64,000 bases of DNA from Mimosa pudica. Its lineage: Eukaryota > Streptophyta > Magnoliopsida > Fabales > Fabaceae. The notes under the pieces are model-generated. The model did not search any database, had not been told where the DNA came from, and saw only the letters and a program-made list of their open reading frames with translations. A program made the translations under genes and the position numbers. Positions 1-10,198 of this stretch are shown here, piece by piece. The first letter of the stretch is position 1. Every line of letters starts with the position of its first letter. Location of the stretch: positions 818,501 to 882,500 of the forward strand of contig JAKELP010000009.1 of the NCBI GenBank assembly GCA_029929735.1, read 5' to 3'.

Positions 1-1
1 G

Positions 2-424
2 GAAGTGAAGCTTTCTGACATCACCATTGAGGGGCTGAACGCTACAATTGGGGACCTGAGAAAGCAGCTGGTCGACTTAGAGGAGGAGAAGGGTAAGAGC
101 GAGAAGAAGGTCGAGGCCTTGGTTGAAAGAGAAAGGCGGGAGGTTTCAAAATTCATGCTGTTTGAGCGCATCTGCATGGTGAGGGAGTTCCAGGCAGGGG
201 GAGGTGCTAATTGCGATTTAAAGGAGCTGGAACAAGAGTTCCAAGACGAGGGCTACTCCATGCCTTCGTCTGGTGATAGTGATGAGGAATGGGGTGGAGA
301 GGAAGAGGTTAATTCTCTTCCTGAGATGCCTGGTTCAGACAAGAATCAAGCTCCGGATAAAGAGGAAGGAACTGGAGATTCCCATGAGGTGGACGGGGGG
401 AAGGCCAGCGGGAAGGATGCCTAG
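2..424 (+). CDS. Antisense accessory ORF of the Tat element (partial at left edge)
   Basis: The ORF is open to the window edge, so the true start lies outside; about 140 residues are visible. The first half is a charged, heptad-like coiled coil (residues about 12-55, rich in Lys, Glu and Leu). The C-terminal half is very acidic, with runs of Glu, Asp, Ser and Gly, and ends at TAG 422-424. It runs opposite to the gag-pol reading direction and lies on the 3' side of integrase. Grande and Retand-type Tat elements carry such an extra antisense ORF at this place; its function is not established. Confidence is high that this is an element ORF, low for any function. Confidence 0.6.
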   Translation, partial: EVKLSDITIEGLNATIGDLRKQLVDLEEEKGKSEKKVEALVERERREVSKFMLFERICMVREFQAGGGANCDLKELEQEFQDEGYSMPSSGDSDEEWGGEEEVNSLPEMPGSDKNQAPDKEEGTGDSHEVDGGKASGKDA

Positions 425-1084
425 ATGAAGTTTTTTATGTGTAATAATTTATTGTGCTTTATGTTGTGGACATGTTCTTCTGGTAGGTGTTGTTTTTGTA
501 TTACTAGTGTTAACTAGTTGTGTTCTTGGAAATTGTAATAGCTTGAACAACTAACATTAAATCTTTATGAAATATAAGTTGCGTATACTTACTTGTGCAT
601 TCTTCTGGTACTTTGATTTGATATCTGGTAAGCAATTGGTAGATGCATCTTTCTGGTTGAGCAATCTGGTTAGACAAACACGATCAGGTTATGTTAGAAG
701 AATTAGGATTAAATATTAATTAGAGTCTGGGATTCGTGCAAGCCTAATTAGAGTTTGGTATACCTTAGATATTGGAATCAGGTTACTCGGGGATGTGGTG
801 GATCGTCATCCATACATCTTTCAGGGTTCGGGATGGTCTATAAGTTATGTATCAGGTTAGTAGCTACTATGTACTTAGAATTTATAAGAGACTTAAAGCA
901 ACAAATGAATAAACAAATGAAGTAATTTAGGAAGAGTAAACGTAAGACGTAAGTATTATGTACCTTTGGCTCCGGGAAGTTGTACCAAGTGAGATGCATT
1001 CAGTTGGTGGAACTTGTGTTTGAAATTGATTTCCTAACTCTGGGATTTCATTTGAGAAGAGTGGAGTCGTTTATTGTCTGAGCG
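425..1084 (-). other. Noncoding 3' region of the Tat element
   Basis: No ORF of note. The phrase TTGGCTCCGGGAAGTT also occurs once here near 966, outside the regular 73-bp register, so the repeat family has a degenerate fringe on this side. Confidence 0.6.
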
Positions 1085-1490
1085 TTGGCTCCGGGAAGTT
1101 ATATCATCAGAAGTTTATTTTTGGTGATAGAACTTATGGCGGGGCATTGCTAGGATATTGGCTCCAGGTAGTTATGTCGTTAGGAAGGTGTTCCTTGTGA
1201 CAGAACTTAGTTCTGGGCATTGCCTGATGGTTGGCTCCGGGGAGTTATATCATCAGGAAAATGTTCCTGTTGATAGAACTTAGTTCTGGATAGTGCCTGA
1301 TGATTGGCTCCGGGAAGTTATATCATCAGGAAAGTGTTCCTGTTGATAGAACTTAATTCTGGATAGTGCCTGATGATTGGCTCCGGGAAGTTATATCATC
1401 AGGAAAGTGTTCCTGTTGATAGAACTTAATTCTGGATAGTGCCTGATGATTGGCTCCGGGAAGTTATATCATCAGGAAAATGTTATAGTT
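1085..1490. repeat. 73-bp tandem repeat array in the Tat 3' region
   Basis: Copies of TTGGCTCCGGGAAGTT start at 1085, 1158, 1231, 1304, 1377 and 1450, exactly 73 bp apart. The three units from 1231 to 1449 are nearly identical; the two units from 1085 are more diverged, and the last copy is cut off near 1480. The array lies just after the integrase end (1514) on the element's 3' side. Tandem arrays in the 3' untranslated region are known for Tat/Ogre-type elements and have been proposed as seeds of satellite DNA. Confidence 0.92.
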
Positions 1491-1513
1491 TTAGAGGAAA
1501 AGAAATTTAAATG

Positions 1514-2371
1514 TTATGGGAAGTACCTTTTCAGGTGTATTGCGTTCCAACTCCTGGGGAGCAATTTTCCTTTAGAGTCTCGCAATTGGTAAGATCCTGG
1601 ACCTGTGATGCTTTCAATCTGGTAAGGGCCTTCCCAGTTGGGGCTGAGCTTTCCATCTCTGGATTCTGGTGTATTTGGGAAGACTTTTCGCAAAACCAAC
1701 TCCCCTACTTGGAAGCGTCGTTCTTTGACATGTTTGTTGTATTGACGGGCTATCTGCTGTTAATAGGATGCCATCCGGATTAGAGCCTGTTCCCGTTTAA
1801 GATCTAGTAGATCTAGTTCATAGTTCAGGTTAATGTTATTAATCTCTTCGTTTGTCCACTTGTACCTTAGACTTGGTAGCCCGAACTCAACGGGGATCAT
1901 TGCTTCTGATCCATATGTCAAGGAGAAGGGTGTCTCTCCCGTTGGAGTTCTCGTTGTAGTCCTGTAAGCCCATAGTACTGCTGGGAGTTCATCTGCCCAT
2001 TTTCCTTTGGCTTTTTCTAGTCGTTTCTTCAAGGAAGACACAATTGTCTTGTTACTGGCTTCTGCTTGGCCGTTAGACTGGGGATTCCTGGGAGTGGAGA
2101 ATTTCAACTTGATGTTCCATTTGGTGCAGAACTTCCTGAATTTTGATCCAATGAATTGGGACCCATTATCGCATACTATCTCATATGGTAGTCCAAACCT
2201 GCAAACAACATTCTTCCAGATAAAGTCAATGACTTCTGGCTCTTTGACTTGTTGAAATGCTCCTGCCTCTATCCACTTGGTAAAGTAATCAGTCACCATC
2301 AACAAGAACACGCGTTTTCCTGGTGCTGGTGGTAACTTCCCGACTATGTCCATCCCCCATCTCATGAAAGG
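1514..2371 (-). pseudogene. Tat integrase (broken)
   Basis: The integrase core follows the RNase H region in the same frame after a TGA that replaces the conserved Trp of the motif before PFMRWGMDIVG. The DDE residues are visible: D in GMDIVG, D in VCDNGSQF and E in NGQAEASNK. A TAA at 1760-1762 cuts the frame after RMASY; the frame then continues to a terminal TAA-side stop at 1514 with the C-terminal segment VLRKVFPN..LSPNWEGPY typical of this family. No chromodomain is seen, as expected for Tat. Upstream, the N-terminal zinc finger has Arg where the first His is expected (TREGECGNH). Two stops and the lost His make it nonfunctional. Confidence 0.9.
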
Positions 2372-4804
2372 TCATACTGAAGTCAGGGAGTGTAGGAATT
2401 CTGGGTGTTGCTGGAGTGCGAGTGCAAATCTTTGGCACCTGACACATTTGGAAACAAGTTTCTGGGCATCTTGTTGCATTTTAGGCCAAAAGTATCCTGC
2501 TCTCAGGAGATTCCTAACCAAGCTTCTGGAACCAGAATGGTTACCACACTCTCCTTCACGTGTTTCTCTTAATGCATATTCAGAATCGTCTGGGCCGAGA
2601 CATTTCTGGTAGATGCCTGCAAAGGACCACCTGTAGAGTTCGTTCCTGAATATCCGGTATCTGGATGCTCGTTGTTTGATTCTTCTGGTCTCATTTTGAT
2701 CATCCGGGAGTACACCTGTGTCCAGGTATCTGTAGATTGGAGATCTCCAATCGTCTGGTCTATAATTGGCCTGAACATGGTGAACAGGTGTTGTGGTTAG
2801 TACTGAGTCTTGTAACCGTATGATTGGGATGACTCGGGTTCTGGAACTTGGAATGGTGGATCCCAAGTTTGCTAATGCGTCAGCATGCTTATTGCTATCT
2901 CCGGGTATTTGCGTCAATTTGAATTCCCTGAATGATTTTGATATCGAAGTGGCCATAGCATAATATTTTTGCATTCGGGAATCCTTTACCTGGTATTCTC
3001 CTTGGACTTGTTTAGATACAAGTTGAGAGTCGCATCGTACTTCCACGTCTTGCGCTCCAAGTTCCACTAGTAAACGCATTCCGATGATTAATGCTTCGTA
3101 CTCAGCTTCATTGTTGGTTGCTCTGAAAGTACACTGGAAGGATTGTTCCATGGTATCTCCGGTTGGTGATTGGATGACTACTCTGAGTTCGGTACCTTTC
3201 GAATGTGTGGAACCATCGACATACAAGATCCAAGTATCTGGGATTAGTTCATTGCTCATGCAAATTAAACTTCTAGTCACACCTATCTGGATGTCAGGTG
3301 CAAATTCAGCCGTGAAGTCTGCTAGTACCTGAGACTTTATTGCAGTTCTTGGGACGTATGATATATCATATTGGCCGAGTTCAATCGACCACTTGACTAG
3401 TCTGCCAGATAAGTCTGGTTTCTGGAATATTGCTCTGAGCGGGTGAGATGTCACAACCTGGATGGGATGACTCTGGAAATATGGTCGCAACTTTCTGGAT
3501 GCCACGACTAGGGCTAATGCTAGCTTCTCGATAGGTGAGTACCTGGTCTCAGCGTCTAGGAGTGTTTTGCTTACATAGTATACTGGATATTGTATTCCTG
3601 GATCTTCGCGTATGAGTACAGCGCTTACAGCATGCCCAGATACAGACAAGTACAACTGAAGCAATTCACTGGGTTTTGGTTTAGAGAGGAGTGGCGGCTT
3701 GGACAGGTATTCCTTGAGGCCTTGTAAGGCTGTTTCACATTCCGGACTCCACTCAAACGTTTTGTTCTTCCTGAGCGTTTTGAAGAAAGGATGACACTTA
3801 TCTGAAGAACGGGAGATGAACCTGTTCAGAGCCGCAATCATTCCTGTTAGCTTTTGCACATCTTTTGCCCGTCTGGGAGAGCAGATGTTCTGGATGGCTG
3901 TTATCTGGGTGGGATGAGCTTCAATGCCTCTACTCGAGACCAAATATCCTAGGAACTTCCCGGATTTGACCCCGAAGGAGCATTTTTCTGGATTAAGCTT
4001 CATATTATACTGCTTCAGGATTCTGAATGCCTCCTGTAAGTTTGAGATGTGTTCTTCCTTGGACTGGGATTTAACAAGCATGTCATCAACGTAGACTTCC
4101 ATAGATTTCCCAATCTGGTTTTCAAACATTTTGTTGACCAACCTTTGGTAGGTAGCTCCTGCATTCTTTAGGCCGAAAGGCATTACTTGGTAGCAGTATG
4201 TCCCTCTGTCCGTGATGAAAGAGGTCTTTTCTTGGTCTGGAGGATACATCCTGATTTGATTGTATCCGGAGAAAGCATCCATGAAGCTTAGCATCTGGTG
4301 CCCAGAAGTGGCATCCACCATCATGTCAATGTGTGGTAGTGGGAAGAAATCCTTGGGGCAGGCTTTATTCAAGTCTGTGAAATCTACACAAACACGATGT
4401 TTTCCGTTCTTCTTGGCTACTACTACAACATTGGCTAGCCACTCTGGGTAAGTCACCTCCCTTATTGACTTGACTGCCAATAGTTTCTGGACTTCTTCCT
4501 GGATGATTTGGTTTCTGTCTGTACCGAACTTCCGACGCTTTTGTCGGACAGGCTTGTGTTTAGGATCCACATTCAATCTATGGAGACTGATCTGGGGATC
4601 GATTCCGGTCATGTCAGAATAGGACCAAGCGAAACAATCTTGATTTTGGGTCAAGAATGCTATCAGTTGGCTCTTCAAGTCTGGACTGAGATCATTTCCG
4701 ATGAAGAGTTTCTTGTCTGGCTGATTTGGGTCGACCTGGATGGTTTCGAGTCCGGTGGACGGTTCATCCCTGATCTGAGGTCTCAGGGATGATCCCTGTA
4801 ATTG
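2372..4804 (-). pseudogene. Tat reverse transcriptase, RNase H and archaeal-type RNase H
   Basis: The open stretch of about 770-810 codons begins after a TAG at 4805-4807; the first Met (4678) is internal, since the frame normally continues from protease. Numbered from that Met: RT is at residues about 55-240 with the catalytic YVDD at 196-199; a gypsy RNase H is at about 340-455, in which the first catalytic Asp position reads SVSGHA and looks degenerate; a second, archaeal-type RNase H is at about 483-605 with D488, E526, D550 and D600 visible (YVDGST, NNEAEYEAL, RCDSQL, HADALANLG). The integrase zinc finger follows (CVRCQRF). The dual RNase H places the element in the Tat lineage. It ends at a TGA replacing a conserved Trp. 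Confidence 0.93.
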
Positions 4805-4830
4805 CTAGGCTGGTAGTTTTTTGGACTTCT

Positions 4831-6410
4831 TCAGGGAAGTCTGGTAGCACTCTCGAGATGTTTTCTGGTCTCCCCTGATCTGGCGTACTCCCCAAGGAGT
4901 ATAGAATTTAACTGTTGGTGCAAGGTGGATGGTACAGCCTTCATCTGGTGGAGCCATGGTCGTCCCAGGATGGCGTTGTATGGAGAAGGGCAGTCCATAA
5001 CATGGTAAGTAAATGTTTGATTAATTCCGGCAGCATATGTTGCTAGATTAATCACGGCCATTGACTTGTCAGCAGCGCCATTGCCGAATACCAGGGTGGT
5101 TGGATAGTATGACATGGCCGATTCCATGTTCATTTCCTTAACCGTATTCAAGTAAATAATATTGACAGAGCTACCTGGATCTATGAGAACTCTTTTGACT
5201 TCACAGTTGGCTAGGTAGATTGAGATGACAAGAGCATCATCATGGTTCTGGTCATTGATCTCATGGTCAAAGAATGCTAATGGTCCTTCTTGTGCCTCTA
5301 AGTCTTCACCACCTATAGTCAGGGATTCTATCTGGTCAGTCAAGGTCCTGATGTGTCTCTTGGCAGCAGAGTAACTGGTTCCCATGATACAAGATCCGCC
5401 GTTGACAAAGTTTATCATCTTGGTCGGGACTGGCGGATTTGCAGGAGTGGGTTTCGTATTGCTCACAGCTCTGTCTATCTGGTTTTGCTTCTTTGATCCC
5501 TCGAGCAAATGCTCTAGGTATCCTCTCTTCAAGAGTTTCGAGACTTGGAAGCGCAGTGATATGCAATCATCGGTCTTGTGTCCGTGGTCTTGGTGGAAGT
5601 CACACCATTTAGACTTGTCTCGCTGCTCCAGGGGTACCTTTATTTTTCCTGGCCATCGCACTTGATCCTTCATTTTTCCGAGTTCTTTAACTAACTCCTT
5701 CGCGGACAATTGCAAGCCTTGCTCTTCTATTCGGGGAGCCGGTGGTCTGCTTGGTCTGGTTGACCTCCCGGATCGTTCCGGTGCTTTTTTAGCATTGGAG
5801 TAGGACTCTGCTCTGGGAGGTTTCTCTAGTCGCTCCTTGCGTTTCTTGCTTTTGCCTGCATGACTAGACTCGGATTCGGGTGAGTCGTAGTCTCGGTTCA
5901 TCCGGTCCTCTTCTAACCTGACTTCGGCCAATACCCTCCTCATGACCTCTGTCCATGTCTTAGGTTGGCATTTGGTTAGTTCTTCGTACAAGGGCATCCA
6001 GGTCCACAATCTCTTCCTGAACGCGTTTATACATGTCATCTCATCCGGGTGATCTATCTCCAACCTTTCCTTGTTGAATCTGGTAACAAAGCTGCGAAGG
6101 GTCTCCCCTCGTTTGATATGAAGCCTGTACAAGTCATCGGCGGTTTTTTCTAACCGCTTGCTACTTGCGAATTGACTCACAAAAGAATCATGTAGTTCAG
6201 CAAATGTGGCGATGGATCCTACCTCAAGGTGCATATACCATTTGAGAGCGGGTCCTGTGAGAGTCATCCCGAATCCCCTGCACATACATGCTTCCCGTAC
6301 TTTCTCAGGAACTGTGATGGCGAACATACGTTGCTTGTAATGTGCCATGTGATGGTCCGGGTCTGTCGAACCATCATAAGGCGTAATGGCCGAATAACCA
6401 ACCGGGAAGG
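4831..6410 (-). pseudogene. Tat gag C-terminal part and protease
   Basis: This frame carries the retrotransposon gag domain (from MAHYKQRMFA; core GPALKWYMHL and SFVTRFNKERLEI), a linker rich in Arg, Lys and Pro, a short zinc-finger-like segment (CDFHQDHGHKTDDC), and the aspartic protease with DPGSS in place of the usual DTGSS, which is common in this lineage, followed by ILGRPWLHQM. Near 4920 a small indel moves the reading into another frame; the expected family sequence (TPWGVRQIRGDQ) continues out of frame. On the 5' side it overlaps the gag N-terminal frame because of another indel near 6405. Confidence 0.88.
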
Positions 6411-7322
6411 TAGTTTTGCTCTGGATATGGCCTCAACGAATGGTGAATCCGCGTAACTAGAAGGATCATTTTTCTCAAAGGGGATCGGCGCTCCTGGAAG
6501 TTGGAACATGGTTGCTTTCAGTTCATCTAACTCCCGTTGCATTCGCTTAATTTCCGGGTAGGTTCTCCGCATTTTTCGCATTCTGGGAGTTGAGTTTCTG
6601 GGAACGGTTATTTTGGATGCCAAGTGCCTTCGTGGCTTCTTGGGAGGGTCAGACTTGTCTAGTGTGTCGTTGGAACTTCCAACTCCTTCTTCGTCCTCAT
6701 CAGAAAGTTCGACTTTGGGGTTATAATCCGGGTCGTCATACTCAGTGTGTTGGTATCTATCATCCATTCTGGTATCTTGTGGTTTAGTTTCCGGGTTCTG
6801 GTGTTTGTTTCTTCTTCTAGTTTGACGGTGTTTGTGTTCTGGATCTCTATGCCTTTCCTCAGGTGCTGCACGTTCAGGAATCTGGTGATCATCTCGCACT
6901 TCTGTGTGTCGAGATCGATGTTCATGTAGGTCTTCGTTAGGCTGGTATTGTTCTGGGTTCTGGTATTCAGGGTCTGCGTTCCGGTGATACATACTTTCGG
7001 AAATCACTCTTGGAATAGGTTGTTCCTCTTCCATATTGTCTTCTGGTATATGAAGCCGGGCCATCCTTAATTCGGTGATTTCAAGTTTCAGGTTCCTATT
7101 TTTGCTTGACAGCGTCTTCAGCATCGCAAAGTGTTCTCGCTGCTGCTCTTGTAACCGTTGCACGGTGAGCAGCAGTGGATCATTTTCTGGAACGTTATGG
7201 GGGGCTTCCTGAGTGTTCCCTCCAGGGTATCCAGTAGAGGAAATCTCTTGGATATTCGAGTGTGCTGGCGCGTCAGGGTTGAGAGGCGACATCGCGTCGT
7301 CTTCCATGGTCTGGGGTTGCAA
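6264..7322 (-). pseudogene. Tat gag N-terminal part
   Basis: The first gag frame begins at a Met at 7322 (a second Met is at 7307), about 27-40 bases after the primer-binding site, as expected for a retrotransposon. It encodes a hydrophilic N-terminal region with a short coiled coil (LQEQQREHFAMLKTLSSKN), then low-complexity Arg, His, Glu and Asp-rich sequence. The family sequence leaves this frame near 6405, so the last about 45 codons of the ORF are out-of-frame readthrough. Confidence 0.82.
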
Positions 7323-7348
7323 GGTAACGAGAAGAAATATGAATTTCT

Positions 7349-7365
7349 CCCCACGGTCGGCGCCA
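7349..7365 (-). promoter_or_regulatory. Primer-binding site of the Tat element
   Basis: On the minus strand the 17 bases TGGCGCCGACCGTGGGG begin two bases after the LTR end. They start with TGG, the complement of the tRNA 3' CCA. I cannot assign the tRNA with certainty. Confidence 0.75.
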
Positions 7366-7367
7366 AA

Positions 7368-7919
7368 TGTAATGCCCTAAAAAATCTTCTTAAAGCAATA
7401 CTAATTAAATAAAGAACAATTCGATCACAATCAAAAGATAATCTGGAAATTACTTCTTAATATTAATTAAATGAGAGAGTTTACAAGATGTACTTCTTGA
7501 ACAGGAAATACAACATGACCTAATCTGAATACAAGATCTCCTATTTAAACTAGATTACATCCAGGATAACTGTCATGCCACGTCTTGGGATTATGCTTTC
7601 TGGTACATGGTTGTGGTCGCCCACGTGTCACAACGACCACTCCCCACGTTCAACAGCTTTATTTCCAACTGCTCAGCAATAACTTCTCCACTAAGTTAGT
7701 TGTTGCCTTCGGGTATTCAAGGACGGCTCTGGTCTTCCCTCCTTGGGTTACAACAGGTTGGGCTTGATTTCGACATGGGCCTCACTTGTAGCCCAAACGG
7801 GATGCTGTTCAAGTTGTTGAAGTGCGATCTGGTTATTGTTCAGGCCTGCCACGTGTCAATCATCATTCGAAATTTGAATCAACAAGAGAGAGAGAGAGGT
7901 GGGGTAACGGGTTACCACA
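7368..7919 (-). repeat. 5' LTR of the Tat element
   Basis: The inner end is fixed by the primer-binding site: on the plus strand the LTR starts TGTAATGCCC. The outer end is proposed at ...TACCACA (7919), giving TGT/ACA termini and about 552 bp; without the other LTR it is uncertain by some bases. A minus-strand TATA-like TTTAAATAGG at about 7541-7550 fits an LTR promoter reading into gag. Confidence 0.65.
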
Positions 7920-8458
7920 AACATATAATTGTGGATAAATTTAAATAATACATAATTTTTACTTTTAATTATCTCACCAGTCTATTCTGGTGATTAAAAA
8001 TTTTATAGCCACAAATATCCACTTGAGAAAATCCAATCCCTTTTAAGTATATATAAGGTCTAACAGTATGTATGAACAACTCTTACACAACTTTGGGTCA
8101 TCATTGTTATGGGGGATATTAGCCTCTTTCATTATATTTTACTCAGTGACCAACAAAGTTTGGTTCAACTGATAAAGATGTGAATTCATAATCATAAAAT
8201 TGAGTTTGAATACTTTCTTTATAATAGCCATGTAATTAGAGACATTCTTTGAATCTTGAGACTTATCTTGACCTTAGCCATCCATTCAACTTGTTTAAAC
8301 TCTTATTGTACCAAAAAACTACGAAATATATGTATACTCCCTATAATTTTTATTATAAAACACCAACGATCAATTTTTACAAAACAAGGAGCGATTGTTG
8401 AGTCCTCAAGCTTAAGCTTAATTGACACATTTCCCAACTATGGCCCCATTAAATAGTA
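7920..8458. other. AT-rich intergenic spacer
   Basis: I see no gene, RNA or clear repeat boundary here. Confidence 0.5.
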
Positions 8459-9264
8459 CTCCCTCCGGTCCTAAATATAGGACCTAGTTAGAGATTCAAT
8501 CTTGGTCCTAAATATAAGACCTAATTATAATTTTAACCATTTTCTTCCTAAATTGCCCTTTATCCCCCCTCCCCCTTCCTCCTCACCTCTCCCTCTCTCT
8601 CCTCTCCCTCTCACTCCTCTGCCAATTCCAGACCACCATTCAAAGCCACGTTACCACCGTGCAGGCTCCATTTACACCCGCCATTATAACATGCAACCAC
8701 ATTATAATTGGTTCCTTACTCGTTCCTCTACCTTTCGATACAGTCCAAACAAGTAAACAACAACAAAAATCTCAATCTCCATTTTCTGAAGCTCTTGGAT
8801 TTTCCAGATGAAGATGAAAACAAATTTCTGGAATTCGATGACGATGTGTCTTTTGAATTTCTCTGTTGATTTGTTAGGTTTCGTTCTTCTTCCCATACAT
8901 ATATAGTCTGAATATCTATAAGGAGAGAGAGATCTCGTTGCTCTACGACTCGAATTTGACGAAGAAATCGATGCTAGATCTCTCTCTCTTCCTCAACTCT
9001 CTTGCTTCTTTATTCTTCATCGGCGATCCTGAGTTAATTGCTCAACTCAAATTTGACTATGAATTCGATGTGGAATTGCGGAATCATTTTGGTGGGACAA
9101 GGGAGTGTCGCGATGATCCAACGATGTTGATATGAGGATACATTTGTCTTTCAAATTTAATTTAGGGGCATTTTTGGAATAACAGTTATTTTTAACTAAC
9201 TTAACTAACTTCCTTAATCTTCCCAAATTAGTTAATTAGGTCTTATATTTAGGACCGGAGGGAG
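8459..9264 (+). mobile_element. Large Stowaway-type MITE with about 0.6 kb of internal sequence
   Basis: It starts CTCCCTCCGGTCCTAAATAT and ends with the inverted form (...AGGACCGGAGGGAG), flanked by TA on both sides (8457-8458 and 9265-9266), the Stowaway/mariner pattern. At 806 bp it is far longer than the about 240-bp relatives in this window. The interior holds a CT-rich stretch (8555-8625) and unique sequence, possibly captured. No transposase is visible. Confidence 0.85.
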
Positions 9265-9266
9265 TA

Positions 9267-9503
9267 CTATTTCTGGTCCTAAATATAGGACCTAATTGAC
9301 TTTTTTTAGAGATTAAGGTTGCGAAATAGGTTATTAAATGATGACATATTTGATAGATTTTTAGATTATCCATTAGATTATAGGTAAAATAAACTAGTTT
9401 AAGGGAAAAAATTAGGTAAATCAATTTATAATTAACTTATTTTGCTTTTTTAAGGATTTTATAGAAAAAATCAATTAGGTCTTATATTTAGGACCGGAGG
9501 GAG
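9267..9503 (+). mobile_element. Stowaway MITE, family A copy 1
   Basis: About 237 bp. The right end is the canonical GGACCGGAGGGAG with TA at 9504-9505; the left end is degraded (CTATTTCTGGTCC). The interior (GGTTGCGAAATAGG, GATGACATATTTGATA, AATAAACTAGTTTAAG) matches the elements at 13226, 21505 and 48765. It abuts the preceding element across a single shared TA. Confidence 0.85.
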
Positions 9504-9505
9504 TA

Positions 9506-10198
9506 TAACATAACCTTTTCCAACATTAACATCCATCTTTTGGCCAAAAAATAACATTAACACCCCTCAGTTACATGGGTAAAATGTAATTAATGTAACA
9601 GTTGATGTCTTATATTTAGTTTATAATAAGCAGTAACATTGTTGTAGAAAATGGATCAGGCTGCGGAACCGGCCTTACCATCAACTGCTTCACATGTCAT
9701 CAAATCGACAATTGGCCTAAGTGATCAGACCATATAAAGCGTGACCCAAAACCCTCTCCAACTCCAACTCCAACTCCAACTCCAACTCCAACTCGCTTGC
9801 TCTCATGGCTTTCCAAAATCACAACAACACTCAAAATGGAAGAGGAGTGCACCATTACAAATTTACAATGTTTTGTATGAAGAGCCCAAAAAATATAGCG
9901 CGAAGTTGTATGTAGAGCCCAACAAATATAGGTAATTGGCGAAGTGAATTAGTAACCCGACCCGATGATCTAATTATAAAAAATCAAAAAATGAATGAAC
10001 ACATGTTTTCCACGTCCCTCCTTTCCTCACCGGTAAACACAATCAATCAATCAATCAAACAAATAAACAAACAAACAGATATCCCCAGAAGAACATCTCT
10101 GAAAATAAAAATAATAGAAATTATTTGCAGATCTATCTAAAGTCGCTGTAAATCCCTCTTCCAATTATATTATATTATATTATAATAATAATAATACA
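9506..10198 (+). promoter_or_regulatory. Upstream/promoter region of the V-ATPase c gene
   Basis: It contains a hexanucleotide microsatellite (TCCAAC repeated about six times, about 9757-9794), an AATC/AAAC-rich simple tract (about 10040-10078) and an AT-repeat (10165-10197) ending at the start codon. A precise TATA box or start site cannot be chosen from sequence alone. Confidence 0.4.

Larger units (their letters stand above)
1..7919 (-). mobile_element. Tat-lineage Ty3/gypsy LTR retrotransposon, decayed, 3' end outside window
   Basis: Read on the minus strand the order is 5' LTR (about 7919-7368), primer-binding site, gag, protease, reverse transcriptase, RNase H, a second archaeal-type RNase H, integrase, a noncoding 3' region with a 73-bp tandem array, and an antisense ORF at the left edge. 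The second RNase H before the integrase and the antisense ORF on the 3' side are hallmarks of the Tat lineage (Ogre/Retand/Grande group). The reading frame is broken by a frameshift in gag near 6405, a frameshift near 4920 after the protease, stops at 4805-4807, about 2369-2371 and 1760-1762, so this copy cannot encode its own proteins. The 3' LTR is not in the window, so LTR divergence and target duplication cannot be judged. Confidence 0.93.

Noticed and set aside
9741..9935. ORF with Leu-Gln repeats
   Set aside because: Product of the TCCAAC microsatellite.
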